Shown piece by piece: positions 1 through 11,653 of a DNA stretch of 64,000 nt (position 1 is its first letter; each line of letters opens with the position of its first letter). The DNA is taken from positions 4,836,001-4,900,000 of the forward strand of contig NW_025963552.1 of NCBI RefSeq assembly GCF_910591885.1, given 5' to 3'. This stretch comes from Bombus terrestris. Its lineage: Eukaryota; Arthropoda; Insecta; Hymenoptera; Apidae. Both the position numbers and the translations under genes were made by a program. The notes below the pieces were generated by a model. It worked only from the letters and a program-made list of their open reading frames with translations. It did not search any database and was not told where the DNA came from.

Positions 1-589
1 GCCTTCCCATAGTTCTTCTAGGCATTAGAATCGCTATCAAGGAAGATCTGGGCGCAACGGCAGCCGAAATGATCTATGGTACGGGTATACGATTGCCAGC
101 GGAATTTTTCGTACCAGCAAAACAAACGGCCAACGCGGAATTCGCAAACCGTCTGCGAGAGCGAATGAGCGAGATCAGACCTCTGCCGACTTCACAACAT
201 GGCGAGAAGAAAACATTCATGTTCCGCGATTTAGAAACGTCGGCGTACGTGTTCGTTCGTCACGATGCAATCGGAGGCCCTCTGCAACCGCCGTACGATG
301 GCCCCTATCAAGTGATACAGCGTGAGGAAGAAACTTTACCATACGTGTGAAGGATAAAGGCGTAAAAGTCTCCGTAGACCGTCTAAAACCCGCCTTCATC
401 GTGTCGGAAGATATTGAGCACCTGGAAAGGAATGCACAAGCCCACGACGTGTTTGTACCTAGGAAAATCTTCCGACCGCAAAGCAGCGAGCAAGCGCAAC
501 AACCCGACGGAGACGCAAGAGCGCATTACACCACGCGTTCGGGCAGGAGAGTTCGTTTTCCTGTCCGCTTTCAAGCGGGTTTGAATTAA
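1..589 (+). pseudogene. Ty3-alpha integrase C-terminal region, broken
   Basis: This is the C-terminal tail of a Ty3/gypsy polyprotein, downstream of the integrase catalytic core. It carries the typical run ending in 'DRLKPAF' and a basic end 'RSGRRVRFP' before a TAA at 587-589. Reading breaks near 325-350: the first part is open in one frame to 350 and the rest in another from 347, whereas the homologous stretch at 31956-32363 is continuous. A small deletion therefore broke this copy. Its last 38 residues are open here, while the copy at 32361-32363 has a stop codon, so each copy keeps what the other lost. Confidence 0.85.
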
Positions 590-666
590 GCGGTTAGCAA
601 GGGCACCCCCGCTATCATAAGTAAGCTAACGTAAAAGAAGTAGCGTTAACACTGGCAGGGGGGTAC

Positions 667-1168
667 TGTAGCGGTACTTGTCGACAAAAGTCATTATGGT
701 TTTTGCCCAGCAAATCCGCTACACAAGAAACCGTGTTTACTCAAACACGAGCTAATTATAGATCTATCGACCGTAGGCGGTTCCGATCATTAGACCAAAT
801 CCGTCGTTTTTGCCGTGACCATAGGCTCGTGAGTCAGCTACCCAAAAAGCCAACAAATGTAAACAAGGTCGCGAGCTCGGCGCCCGTTGGGACGTTTCGA
901 GAACATCCTCGAAATTCAAATCCCAACGCCTTTCGTCAACTCCAACGCATATAAATGTAACGAACAGGGTAGCGAGGCATCCTTAGTTATCGAGAGACAC
1001 GAGCAGCAGCAATTAGGCGATACTTCTTTGCGCCGATCTATTAGTGGCCGCGAATGGAGACAACAAGTGTATTATACGATTAGTGTACGCATTGGATATA
1101 TTCTAATAAACTATATAGTTAGGTATACTCTGTTGTTTGTAAAAACTAGTCACTACCATACCACCTCA
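667..1168 (+). repeat. 3' LTR of Ty3-alpha copy 1
   Basis: This 502-bp LTR runs from TGTAGCGG to CACCTCA. Related LTRs lie at 28793-29296, 32556-33058 and 39516-40018. It is clearly more diverged from those than they are from each other, so this insertion comes from another, probably older, subfamily copy. The flanking target duplication cannot be tested because the 5' side is outside the window. Confidence 0.88.
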
Positions 1169-1794
1169 GACCCAACAAAACAAAGGGTTAAAAGGAAGAT
1201 TCAAAATCAAATGACAACCAAAGACTGTAGCAGACAGTAGCACAAAAGACGCGGAAACTCAACTCGCCACCAAACCTGATAAACAGGAATAAAATGTACA
1301 AGAGCCAAGCAACTGCAAGACCATTCAAAACCAATAGTAACGAAAAAAACAGGTACTCAAAATACGATTGTGGAAAGCATAAAAAAATGAAATATTAAGA
1401 AACAAAGCAAATAGACAGCCTATGTCCCTGGCCACATCACCAGAAACCAGAAACAAGAGCAAAGACATACGAGCAATCACTTCCCCCGCCGCACCGATGA
1501 AAAAAGCAACATCACAAGCGCACCAAACGACAACGCCACTGAAGGGACAGACACATAAGGGCCTGCCCACCAGCCACCTAACCCCAAATTAACATAATCC
1601 TTCAGGACCCGAAAGACACGATCGCCCTCAAGGAAAATTCTCTTAAAAATCTAGAATTTCCACATTAAAAGAATCCATACAGGTAAGCACGTTCTATACC
1701 TACAAAGTCTAAATGATTACATCAAAGCGAAAGAAATACTGACCGCAGCCAACACAGCATACTACACGTACACCCAAATCGCAAAAACCCCACA

Positions 1795-2584
1795 CTTACT
1801 TACTAAAAGGGCTAGGTAATAGCTTTACAGAAGCAGAAATACTGGAAGACCTAAATGCCATAAAAACAGAAGAAATTCAATTCACAAAAGTGTCAGGATT
1901 CACGACAAGAAAAATCAAGGGAGGACAGTATATTGCTCCCAATCTATATAGTTCAAGTATCCCCTGATAGCAATATTGGGAAACTGTTAAAAATAAATCG
2001 AATTAACTACCTCATAGTATCGTGGGAAAAAATAAAAAAGAACAACATTATCCAATGCCACAAATGCCAGCTAATAGGCCACACAGCGCAAAACTGTAAC
2101 CTAAATTACCGCTGTGTAAAATGCACTGAGCCGCACGGACCAGGCGAGTGTAAGATAAAAAAAGAAGACGCAGTAAGCAAAGAAAAAAACTACTACGTAA
2201 ATTGCAAAAACTTCGGGCATCCTGCATCATACAAAGGATGTCCAAAACTCGCTGAGCTACGTAAAAAGCTCAACAAAAAAGTCATCAAAGCGAAAACAAC
2301 AAAAACTAAAGTTCGCGGACGTAATAAAACAAGGAACAAGCATAAACCAGGCAATCGAGAAACCTCTACAATTAACAAATATAGCTCCGTGCGTAAATCA
2401 AAACCCCAACCCAACGGTAAACATACCACAACTAAGCATAGTAAACGTCATTGAAGACTTAAAAAAAATCATACTAAAAGCACTAAGCGAGCAACAAACG
2501 CAAATAAATGAAATAAAAAAAGCATTAAAAGCGCATGAAGAAAGAATCGACTCCATCTTCAGCATTATCGAAAATATGATATAG
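1795..2584 (+). pseudogene. LINE ORF1 (Gag-like, zinc-knuckle), degraded
   Basis: The N-terminal part around 1795-1930 resembles the RNA-binding region that precedes zinc knuckles in Jockey-type ORF1 ('GLGNSFTEAEI'). The open stretch 1933-2454 contains cysteine-histidine clusters: CHKCQLIGHTAQNC, then CVKC...H...C, then a third with the first Cys replaced (YYVNCKNFGH). A lysine-rich tail follows. After a stop at 2454 another frame continues with a heptad-like segment (about 2460-2580) that could be a coiled coil. ORF1 proteins of this class bind the element's RNA in a particle. This copy cannot encode a full protein. Confidence 0.75.
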
Positions 2585-2639
2585 ACGACGAATAGTCAAA
2601 ACACACTCATCCACCAATTACAGCAAAAAACAAATCAGA

Positions 2640-5560
2640 TAAAAGTTAAACATCTGAAAATAATTTCAATAAATGCCAACTCTCTAATTTCAAACCAAAA
2701 AAGATACAGCATACTAACCCTAATAAAGAAAGAAACCCCCGACATAGTACTTATCTCAGAAACAAAACTGAACAATAGACACAAAATACACTACAAGAGC
2801 TACTCTATGATAAGACACGACAGATCGAACGCTACCCAAGGAGGAGGAACGGCAATCCTCATAAAAATCCCTCTGAAGTTCAAAATAATCCAAAATGACA
2901 AAATAACAAATTTAAAAATCCAAGAAACGACGATCATAAAAAAAAAAATAAACAATAAGGAAAACTTATTTATCACTGCAGCCTACGCAGCCTACGAAAC
3001 CAGAAACAATTTAACGACGAATTCGACAATCTCTGCGAACTATTACAGCTCGACAAACAGGAAAACTACCATATAATAGCCGGTGACCTTAATGCCAAAC
3101 ACACAAACTGGAAAAACGAACTAAACAACGCGAGAGGAAACTTCGTTAGAAACTGGCAATACAATAAAAGCATTCTCTACAAAACAAACCTCTACAGCTC
3201 AGAGCTACCCTCTTACCCAAAAGGACGCTCCTATCTAGACATGTGGTTAGCAGACGCCCGAATAAAATTCCAAAACTTACGACCAAGTAACACTCTCAGA
3301 ACCCTATACTACGACAGTGACCATAACACCATAGTATTTCAGATAAGCAAGAACACATCTGACTGCCTAACACTCGAAACACAGACTGAAACACCCAGGT
3401 ACAACTACAAAAAGACACACTGGAAAAAGTTTCAACACCTACTCGAACAGAACTGCGACCTAAAAATCTATAACAATGTCAACCTAACAGACAGTCAAAT
3501 AGACTCATTCATAGACGAAATAGAAAAACATATACAAATCGCCCTACAAGAATCCGTACCGACGCTAAAAGAAAAAGATTCCTGCGAGCCCTATGTAAAC
3601 TATAAAATAAAAAAACTACGAGATAAAAGCTACATACTATCCAAATTAAACAACCTAAAATACAACTATTCTTACGACAAAAGAGAAGACATAGAATTCC
3701 TAAAGTACCTGTTATACAAAATAAAATCACAACTAAAACAAGAATTCGCAAACTCTATAAATCAATACTGGACAAACAAAATAAAAAATATCTTCAAAAA
3801 AGACTCCGCTAGCATGTTGCCGCATATAAATCAAATTTTCAGACCAAAGGAACAAAACTCCATCCCGCCCCACAAACTGCCCCCAGAAAAAGCCTCCCTC
3901 ATCCAAGAAGCAGGTATAGAGATACACAACACCAACAAAGACACAGAGGGCAACTTCATAATATACAAAACAACGAAAAAACTAGACATTCTCGGCACCC
4001 ACTTTTCCAAAACACATACACAAAAGGATCAAATGTGCCGAGAACAATTAAACAGAATTATCATCGCCGAAAGAAACAAACTGAAAAATAAAATAGAACA
4101 AGACATAACGCTAAACAAAACAGTTTGCATATTCTCAAACGAAAACACATCGGACAACCGCAAACAGCCAGACCCAGAAATAAACTACTTTAGAAACTAC
4201 AACCAACTTAGTATAATCTTCTCCATGTTAAACAACAAAAAATCCTCCGGCTTCGATGGCATCCCAAACATCTCGCTCAAACGCTTACCAAACAAAATAA
4301 AATGGTACTACACAGTTCTCTTCAACAATGCGCTAAATAATACGTACTGCCCAGAAAATGGCAAAAAGCCAAACTTATAGCTATTGCAAAAAAGGATAAA
4401 GGCACATCACCTGCAAACCTACGACCTATAGCCTCCTTCCCAACATAAACAAAGTATACGAAATGATCATAGACAATCCCCTAGCCGCCTTCTGCTCAAA
4501 AAATAAGGTAATCCCGGAAAATCAATTCGGCTTCCGGCACAAGCACTGCACAATCCACGCAATAAATAAACTTACGTCAGACATCTGCTGGGCACTTAAT
4601 GCAAAGCAGCGAGTAACCGCCTGCCTAGTAGACCTCGAAAAAGCTGTCGACACAGTCTGGATCCCAGGGCTCAATTATAAAATGATTAAAAAGAACTTCC
4701 ATGAATACCTAATTAAAATAGTCTGGGACATGATGACAAACAAAACATTTTTAATGGCCGACTGTCAACATACATAAAGCAAAGAATTCTCCATAGAAAA
4801 CCGTCTGCAACGAGAAACAGTAAAATCCCTGCTTCTCTTCAGTATCTACAATAGCGACTTACTAAACCTCTTTAATCTCAACACATCCACCCATAAACGC
4901 TCCATAGCCTTCGCGGATGACCTAATCATCTACGTGGCAGTCCGCAAAACCGAAACGATAAGAACAGAACTGCAAGAACTCTTTAACAAAATTAGCGATT
5001 ACTATTACACATGGAAACTAGAAATCAATGGAAGCAAATGCGAAACCATACTATTTAGACCCAAGACAAGTAAAATCGGCTCAATAGAAAGGGAACACTG
5101 TAAAAAATTTCACCTAAAAGAAAAAGCAAACGAAGGGGATCTCATACCACACAAAAACTGCGTAAAATATCTAGGAGTAAATATAGATGAAAAACTAAAC
5201 TACAAGCAACACATCGAAATTCAACTCTCAAAAGCCAGCAAAGCATTGTGGAAAACAAAAAAGATCGTTTTACTACAGACATCTCAACAGCAAAGTAAAA
5301 ATCATGTGTTACCAAACGCTAATAAGACCCATTATAACCTACGGCTGTCCAATATGGTACAACATACCAGCTTCATTAATGGAAAAAATTCGCATATTCG
5401 AAACAAAATACATCAGAACTTGCCTGAGCATTTACAGATGAAAACACAGCAGATACAAAAAATACCTGAAAAATAAAGAAGTATACGACTTAGCCAACAT
5501 CCACCGCATCGACTGTCACATCCTAAGACTAACAAGAAACCACTTTGCGCAAGGGCGAAG
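2640..5560 (+). pseudogene. LINE ORF2: endonuclease and reverse transcriptase, degraded
   Basis: The endonuclease is visible from 'NANSL' near 2670 through 'SETKL' (about 2755) and 'GDLNAKH' (about 3083) to 'SDHNTI' (about 3315), the motif order of LINE AP endonucleases. A frame change lies between 3000 and 3070. The longest open part, 3241-4380, covers the end of the endonuclease and the start of the RT ('SSGFDGIPN'). The RT continues with 'NQFGFR' (about 4520) and the catalytic FADD at 4910-4921. Stops or frameshifts at about 4380, 4777 and 4930 split it. The enzyme would nick target DNA and prime reverse transcription there; this copy is dead. Confidence 0.85.
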
Positions 5561-5639
5561 ATAAAAGAAAATAGCTTAATCTTCGGTTGCTTATTTCCAA
5601 CCGACGTATATTATAAAAATACACTGTTAATAGGCTACA

Positions 5640-5652
5640 CCCCCCCCCCCCC
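5640..5652. repeat. Homopolymeric C tract
   Basis: Thirteen consecutive C bases lie inside the 3' part of the LINE. This is probably a slippage product. It is also a place where sequencing error could shift the reading frame. Confidence 0.9.
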
Positions 5653-6193
5653 GAAGCTTTTCTATACCTAGACGAAAGAAACTATCTCCAAGACCAAAAT
5701 AACATCCCAATAATTTATCATGTACAAAGAAAAATAGGGATGAAATCAATAGAATACGAGGAAAACTTCCCGGAAGTTAGGAAAATACGAGGAAGAGTCA
5801 CAGAATGGCAACGCTCACCGTATAAAATTATGAATATGTAAATAATGAAAATATGTAAATAAATATTGTAATAATTCCACAAGACACCCCTCCCATCCCC
5901 TTCAAGTCCACCCTATCCCACCCCTTCCCAAATAGACTAACGAACTGTCCTGTTTTTGAGACCAGGCTTTCAGGACAGAAATGGAAATATCGTACATAAG
6001 CACAGCGCAACAGCAGCTTAAGTTTAAGTTACAAAAGTAATCTTAAAAAAAAAGAAAAAAATATAATATTGCATGGCTATGTCGTACCGTCGCTTATCGG
6101 TACTTTTGCCTGAACCACCCCACAACCAGAATTCAGCGTTTATTATGGAAAATACAAATATGTAATCTGGTAATAATAAACAAATTAAAAAAA

Positions 6194-6282
6194 ATACACT
6201 CGTTCCCGTAAGATCACGAAAGTTAAGGTTCACGGGTTGCGGTGTGGTCTAGGATGGGTGACCGCTCCGTAACGGCGTTGGC
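6194..6282 (+). pseudogene. 5S rRNA-derived fragment (pseudogene or 5S-type SINE head)
   Basis: The 3' two thirds of a 5S rRNA can be followed here in the sense direction: a 'gatcacgaaagttaag' stretch, then 'ggatgggtgaccgc' and the terminal 'cgttggc' at 6276-6282. It parallels the better copy at 59690-59807 but has several substitutions and short deletions and lacks the first third. A GC-rich stretch of unknown origin follows to about 6440. SINE3-type elements carry a 5S-derived head, so this could be such a SINE. No tail or target duplication proves that. Confidence 0.55.
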
Positions 6283-6918
6283 ACATGTGATGCGGCGACC
6301 AGGGCTCATTCCGTCGCAGTCCGAGGAGGACTCCGGAAGGTGGAGACGGCGCTGCAAGCACAGGAAGACCAGGCGAAGACCGACGGGCCGCGACTAGGAG
6401 GGTGGATGGCGCTGGGGGAAATGCCCCCCCCCCTAGCTCCAAATATATAATAAGTTATGCGAACATCTGGGATAGACTCTTGAAAGGGGAAGCGTGAGGT
6501 GAGCAACAGAAAGCCAATTCGACCGAAGTTCCTGGGGCACACTTGACACACGCACATCATAAATATCATAAATATCGTATACACGCCAGTTTTCCTGACG
6601 ATACCAAATAGTACAACAGCTACCTTCGGCGGCGACACGGCGATGTTAGCCTCGAATCGAGATACCCCACGAAGCCGCAAAAGAACTACAACGCCATCTT
6701 AACGAAATAGAATTCTGATTAAGAACACGGACAGCTAAAATCAATGTTACCCGTCCTATATGTTCCCCAGTAGAATTAAACGACAATGAAATACAGTAGC
6801 AGGAAACAACCAAGTATACGCTGGACGGAAAACTATTATAGAAAACGCGTATTCATAAAGAAAGGGATCGATTAAGAGGGGGTAAGGCATTAAAATATTT
6901 TTGCATTTTTCTAATTGA
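6283..6918. other. No gene recognised
   Basis: The first 150 bases are GC-rich with a C8-10 run near 6423-6434, possibly the body of the 5S-derived element. The rest is ordinary AT-rich sequence with no protein similarity I can see on either strand. Confidence 0.5.
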
Positions 6919-7731
6919 ATGCATAATATCTTGAGAATATTGTGTCAAAATTTCAAGTCGATTGGAACAAAATTAACGAAGTTACGAGTATTTTTATACA
7001 TGTCGGTAAAGAACGGTGTACGATATCGCAACTATATCGGCGACGGCGACTCTAAAGCTTACTCCGGGTTAGTGAATTCTAAACCTTATGGTGATGATTT
7101 TTCAATAGTGAAAAAAGAATGTGTAGGACACGTTCAAAAAAGAACGGACACTCGTCTACGTGAAATAGTCAAAAATACCGTTGTTGATATTGAAACTACG
7201 GCTGCAAAGAAGATCAAAAGAAAGAGTCTGTCTGGTAAAGGGAAGCTTACGGCTAAGATGACTGATAAACTGACGGTATACTACGGTTTGGCTATTAGAC
7301 GTTACTCTGATTCCATGGAAAATATGAAGAATGCTATCTGGGCAACGTTCTTTCACTACAGTTCGACGGGCGAGAATCCACAGCATAAAAAATGCCCGAG
7401 CGGCGCGGACTCCTGGTGCGAATGGCAAAAAGCTGCAGCTGATAATGCATTGGATTCGTTCAAATACACGTATAGTGCTCTTCCTGAGGATGTTTTGAAT
7501 GCCATCAAGCCTATCTATGAAGATCTGAGCAAAGATGCTCTCCTGGAGCGATGTGTCGGAGGCTTTACGCAGAACAACAATGAGAGTTTGAACCAACTTA
7601 TTTGGAAAATCTCACCAAAGCACTTGAATGGAGCCTCTGTCATCGTTGAAAATGCAGATTATGTGGCAGCCAGTGTCTTCAATGAAAGTTCCTTTGCTTT
7701 ACTAACTTTCATGCAAGACATGGATCAGTAG
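6919..7731 (+). pseudogene. Mutator-like transposase domain, N-terminally truncated
   Basis: The 270-residue reading frame contains 'YRNYIGDGDSKAYSG' (about residues 36-50), 'VKKECVGHVQKR' (about 65-76) and 'GGFTQNNNESLNQLIW' (about 214-229). These mark the Mutator-like transposase domain found repeatedly in insect genomes. The aspartates of IGDGD are candidate catalytic residues. Roughly residues 1-28 probably are not real protein: the DNA (6940-7000) resembles the non-coding stretch before the second fragment of this family near 58080-58110. True homology seems to start near 7003. The N-terminal zinc-ribbon half and the last segment of the family are missing, so the piece is unlikely to be active. 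The 58.3-kb copy preserves the end that is missing here. Confidence 0.72.
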
Positions 7732-8055
7732 TGCAATCAGTAGTGGATCAAGTGCTCATGACTGGGCGCGATCAAGATGTGCGGACATTTGGTTGCCATC
7801 CTGTCCGCGGTGTGTGGCCGGCTCTAGGTAGAGTGTCGCCAGACGTAACAAGTGTCGTAAACGTATGGGCTGTAAATACTCGTATTTTTCGAATACAACA
7901 ATAGAATCTATGCAGAGATACGTTTCATGCACTAAATACTGTAACGAATACGTATATTTCATATATTTTTGCGTATTACGTGATAATAATTATATAGATT
8001 CTGGTTATTTCCTCACTTTTCAATTTTCGATAAAGACACGATAACTCTAAGTCTC
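7732..8055. other. No gene recognised
   Basis: Plain AT-rich sequence with no motif or repeat that I can link to another part of the window. Confidence 0.5.
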
Positions 8056-8240
8056 TTTTTTTTTATTAACGTGGAGGAAATACGCACGGACACCAGGCCG
8101 CTTCTGAGGGGAAGCGGCATGATAGTGCCGGACTCCAACCGACTAAAACCTCCACGATGACCGTCCCGGCTGCGATCGAGAGAGACCCGGGAACCGATGT
8201 GAGCGACACACCGCCCCTCATCCCTCCGCCGCGCACAAAA
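8056..8240 (-). mobile_element. Probable LINE 3' tail with terminal hairpins
   Basis: Read on the minus strand, a structured sequence ends in 'ttaat' and then nine A (T run 8056-8064 on the plus strand), like the 3' end of a polyadenylated non-LTR element. Two perfect inverted repeats are nested: outer arms 8070-8077 and 8149-8156, inner arms 8097-8104 and 8111-8118. Such terminal stems are known as reverse-transcriptase recognition structures in some LINEs. No coding part could be assigned, so the family is unknown. Confidence 0.4.
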
Positions 8241-8284
8241 TGCATCCCCTAAAGGAACGGTATGCGGTCATGTCACACCGCTCC

Positions 8285-9520
8285 TCATTGCCGGAGCCGC
8301 TGTGCAAGGAAGTCTGGTTTTCCTACTGGATTGCTTGGTGGTCGAACACGAAACAGATACTTCATGCTGGTTCCGATCCCGATCTCAGCCCCCACCAACC
8401 TCAGACGATAGCGGCCCTGCGGCAGAACCACATTGCCTGCTCGTAATCCAGGATAATCGTATTCCTTGAGTCTCAAACGCCATCGCATGTGTCTCGATGA
8501 GGGATCTTTAACATTCTTTAACCATTTCAAAGCTCGATGATCACTTTGAATTGTAAATTTTCTACCAAGTAGGTATTGTCTTAGTCTTTTGATTAACCAT
8601 ACTATTGCCAATAACTCTTTCTCGGTCGTGAAATAATATTTTTCAGGGGGGTTCAAAGATCCGGATATATAACAGCATGGATGTCCGTCTTGGCAGAGTA
8701 TTGCTCCTAACCCTTCGTTACTTGCGTCTATTGTTAATGTGAATGTTTTGTCAAAATCTGGATATTGTAATACAGGGGCTTCGCAGAGTTTTTGTTTCAG
8801 TGTATCAAGTGCAAGTTGTTGTTGTTGTCCTTTTTTGTGAGATCTGTCAGTGGTTTCACGATTTTAGAAAAATTACGTATAAATTTTCTATAGTATCCAA
8901 CGAGTCCTAAGAATGATTTTATGTAGGTCGCGGTTTTTGGTGTTTTAAAGTCTTTCATGGCTTGAATCTTTTTGGGATTCGGTTTTACTCCCTCTTCGCA
9001 TTCGCATTTATCCGATTGTATTTTTAATCCCAAATTTTGTAGTCTGTCTAGTGTAATAGCTAGATTTTGGTTATGTTCTTGGATGGTGCTCCCGAATATT
9101 ATAATGTCATCTAGGTTCACAAAACAGTTATTTCCTATTAATCCCCGTAGCGCGGTATCCATCATACGTTGAAACGTCGCCGGTGCGTTTTTAAGGCCGA
9201 AGGTCATGCGATTATAGTGGAAGTGACCTTGTGGGGTTGAGAATGCAGTATATTTTTTGGAATTTTGCTCCATAGGTATTTGGTGAAATCCTGACGAGAG
9301 GTCTAGGGCTGAGAAGAATGTAGCTTTGCCTAAGTGATCGAGTATTTCGTCCGAATTTGATAAAGGACATGCGACTTGGTCTGTTTGCTCGTTTAATTTT
9401 CTAAGGTCTCCAGTTCTCCATTTTTGTTTGCCTGATGCGTCTAATTTCTTGGAACAACCCAAATTGGTGCGTTATACGGACTGTCCGATGGTTACATGAT
9501 TTGTTTGTCTAACATGTCGT
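8285..9520 (-). pseudogene. Ty3-beta reverse transcriptase and RNase H, truncated
   Basis: Reading from 9462 downward, RT motif A 'FSALDLSSGFHQI' is followed by 'FGLKNAPATFQRMMD' and a catalytic box that reads NLDD where YLDD is usual. The aspartates are kept but the tyrosine is lost. A frame change near 8800 leads into RNase H with 'TIDASN', 'EKELLAIVW' and 'SDHRALKW'. The frame then degenerates and no integrase follows. The N-terminal RT segment between 9463 and 9800 is present but scattered over frames. Confidence 0.85.
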
Positions 9521-9800
9521 TGATTTGAGTCTCAATTTCTTTTTTATGACATTCGGGCGGTTTATAAGGTTTGATGTTTATAGATCTGTCTGTCTTGAGT
9601 GTGATTGTATGCTCGGTCAAGTTCCTACATGGTAATGAGTCGGTTTCCATATTAAAAACGTCTAAATAATTGATGAGGACTTTCTCAAGGGGTTCTCGAA
9701 GTTCTGGATCAACATGTTTGGTACGTATTATTTGTGCGAATTTATTAATTTGGCTTAGTTTATCGGGTTTCTCTATTTCGTTTGTAATGTGACAAATTTG

Positions 9801-10223
9801 CTAACTAGTGTTGATGAAACATACTGCCATGGGCTTTCCTTCGATGTATTGGGTTGCAGTTAAAGTTTCGCCTGGTCTTATCTTGCTATCGGTTTTCTGG
9901 AATGGTAATATAATTTCGTCTAAGGTTAGTTTATTGTTAGTGACGCTGTATTGGTATTTTATAAGGAATGGGAGTCCGATTATTCCATCTTCGATTAGAG
10001 GAAAGTTGTTAGGCACTACGTAGAATTGATGATTTTTCTTGAGCATGGTTAAATTGCAAATTTTATTAGTGGTATGTATATTACCTCCCATTAGGAAGGT
10101 CTTTGGATTAGAAGTTTGGACGTTCAGTGAGGCTTTTTCTTTTATAAGGTTGATTCCTGCTTCGGTATCAATGAGGAATCTGGCTCCTCCTCCGTCTTTT
10201 CGTTGCAGTACGATTGATAGCAA
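9801..10223 (-). pseudogene. Ty3-beta aspartic protease region
   Basis: The 140-residue frame contains the retropepsin core 'LIDTEAGINLI' and 'EDGIIGLPFL'. The active-site triad of retropepsins is Asp-Thr/Ser-Gly. Here the Gly is Glu (codon at 10161-10163), which should disable the enzyme. The copy at 54.36 kb has the intact DTG, so the change is private to this one. The frame overlaps the end of gag by 82 bases in the -1 register relative to gag. Confidence 0.85.
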
Positions 10224-11431
10224 TCTTCCGGTGGTGATGCAGTTGACTCTAGATAAGCTTCCTCTAGGTTCTCCGTTGTTTGGTTTACTCTAGGTGGAAT
10301 CTTTTCTTGGTTGGAGAATGGAAAATTTCGAGAGTAGCAGTTTTCGGCTGTGTGTCTAGTTCGTAAACACTTTGGACACTTCGGTTTCATGCGGTCGTCT
10401 AATGGTCGGCGAGGTAGTTGAGCAAAAGTTTGTGGTCGTGGATCGGTAGTGTTTCGCTTGGATACTAATATAGTGTTATGAGAATCATTTTTTGGGTGGT
10501 TGGCGACACGATTTGCTTCTTGTAACCATTGTTCTCTATCAGCTGCTAGTTGTTCGGCAAGGTTCAGGTTCTTTGGATCGCCACATACTACCATCTGTCC
10601 TATTTCGTATCGTAAGTTGAGCAAATATGTTTTAAGTGCTTCGCGTTCTTCAATGTCTATAGCTAGGCGTCGTTCAGTTGGTGTACGGTTTTCGTTTTGA
10701 ACTGCGTAATTTAATTCGTTCAGCTGTTGTCGGAATCTGGAGTTGAACGATTGTACACTTTCTGTTGCCCCTTGTTTTAAATTCTTTAATTTGTTCATAC
10801 AATTGCTAACAGTTGTTGGTGTTAATACGTGTTATCTTAAGCATGAATATAAGTCTTCGAACGAGTTAATTTTTAGATATCATATGTTTCGTTTCGCGTT
10901 GTCGGTAATCCTTTCGATCAGTATGAGATCTAATAATAACTCTCTGTCACTTTCCTTGCACCTAGCTCTTGCTTTGCGGACCGATAAGATGAAATCTTCA
11001 ACGCCTACATCATCTCGGCCCCGTAGTGTCTCGACAGTTCGTATGGCCTTATCTGCTTCGAGGCCTTGATCTTCGTTGTAGTTGTTTCTTGGTTTAATCG
11101 CGGCTTGGCTAGATGTGACTCGTGGTCCTTGTGAAGTGTTCGGTCCGATAGTTTCGTCATCCGTTACATTATCAGTAGCGGTTTCTAAATGGGTGCTCAT
11201 GTGCGACTGGTCGGTCTCGGTGTCGTATTTTATTTCCATGGCTTTTGCAAGATCACGTATTCCTTTAGAGCGGTTTCTATCGCTAGTTTCCGTAAATTCT
11301 TTTATGTTTTTAGTGTTTTGGTCGGTGCTATTTCTAAAGCTTTTAAACTCGTAAGTTAGGCTTTGAAATTGTTCAATCAGGCTGGCGATTAGCTCGTTTT
11401 GTTTAGCGGTACTCTTGTCAGTTGGGTTCAT
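10142..11431 (-). pseudogene. Ty3-beta gag
   Basis: Gag starts with a Met at 11431, about 220 bases inside the putative LTR. The N-terminal 183 residues are polar and rich in Ser, Thr and Asp and end in a capsid-like segment ('DDVGVEDFILSVRKARARC'). Stops at 10880-10882 and about 10840 interrupt it; the same frame then continues through 'RPLDDRMKPKCPKCLRTRH' with a CCHC zinc knuckle (CPKC...HTAENC) to a stop at 10142. The element at 51.9 kb has the same arrangement. Confidence 0.8.
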
Positions 11432-11653
11432 GCTGAGAGATATGACACTTTCAGCGAAAGAAGAGTCACTATCTTCGGAACGTATTTCGATTTTACTGTT
11501 TCCATAATGTAAGAAAGTCCGCTTACTGAAGTTCTTTGTGTATCCTTCTTTTGATCAAGAAGGTGACCGTGGTCCTTCGCTGTAGAATCCGTAGAGTTCC
11601 CATTGAAGTTTCCTCTTGATGCGATGAATGGATCTTGGCAGGATCATCAATAT

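Larger units (their letters stand above)
1..1168 (+). mobile_element. 3' end of a Ty3/gypsy element (family Ty3-alpha)
   Basis: The window opens inside the pol gene of an LTR retrotransposon. Bases 1-589 match 31888-32477 of the element nested in the BEL/Pao array, and 667-1168 match its LTR. A polypurine tract (655-663) lies just before the LTR, as expected at the 3' end of an element. The 5' part lies outside the window. The LTR begins TGTAGCGG and ends CACCTCA, the TG...CA form normal for LTRs. Confidence 0.9.
1240..5900 (+). mobile_element. Decayed Jockey-like LINE
   Basis: A non-LTR retrotransposon is recognisable from a Gag-like ORF1 with zinc knuckles followed by ORF2 with an apurinic endonuclease and a reverse transcriptase carrying FADD. 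Both ORFs have stops and frameshifts. Base composition is strongly A-rich on the sense strand. The 5' border after the Ty3 LTR and the 3' border near the A-rich 'atgtaaata' repeats around 5830-5870 are approximate. No target duplication was identified. Confidence 0.85.
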
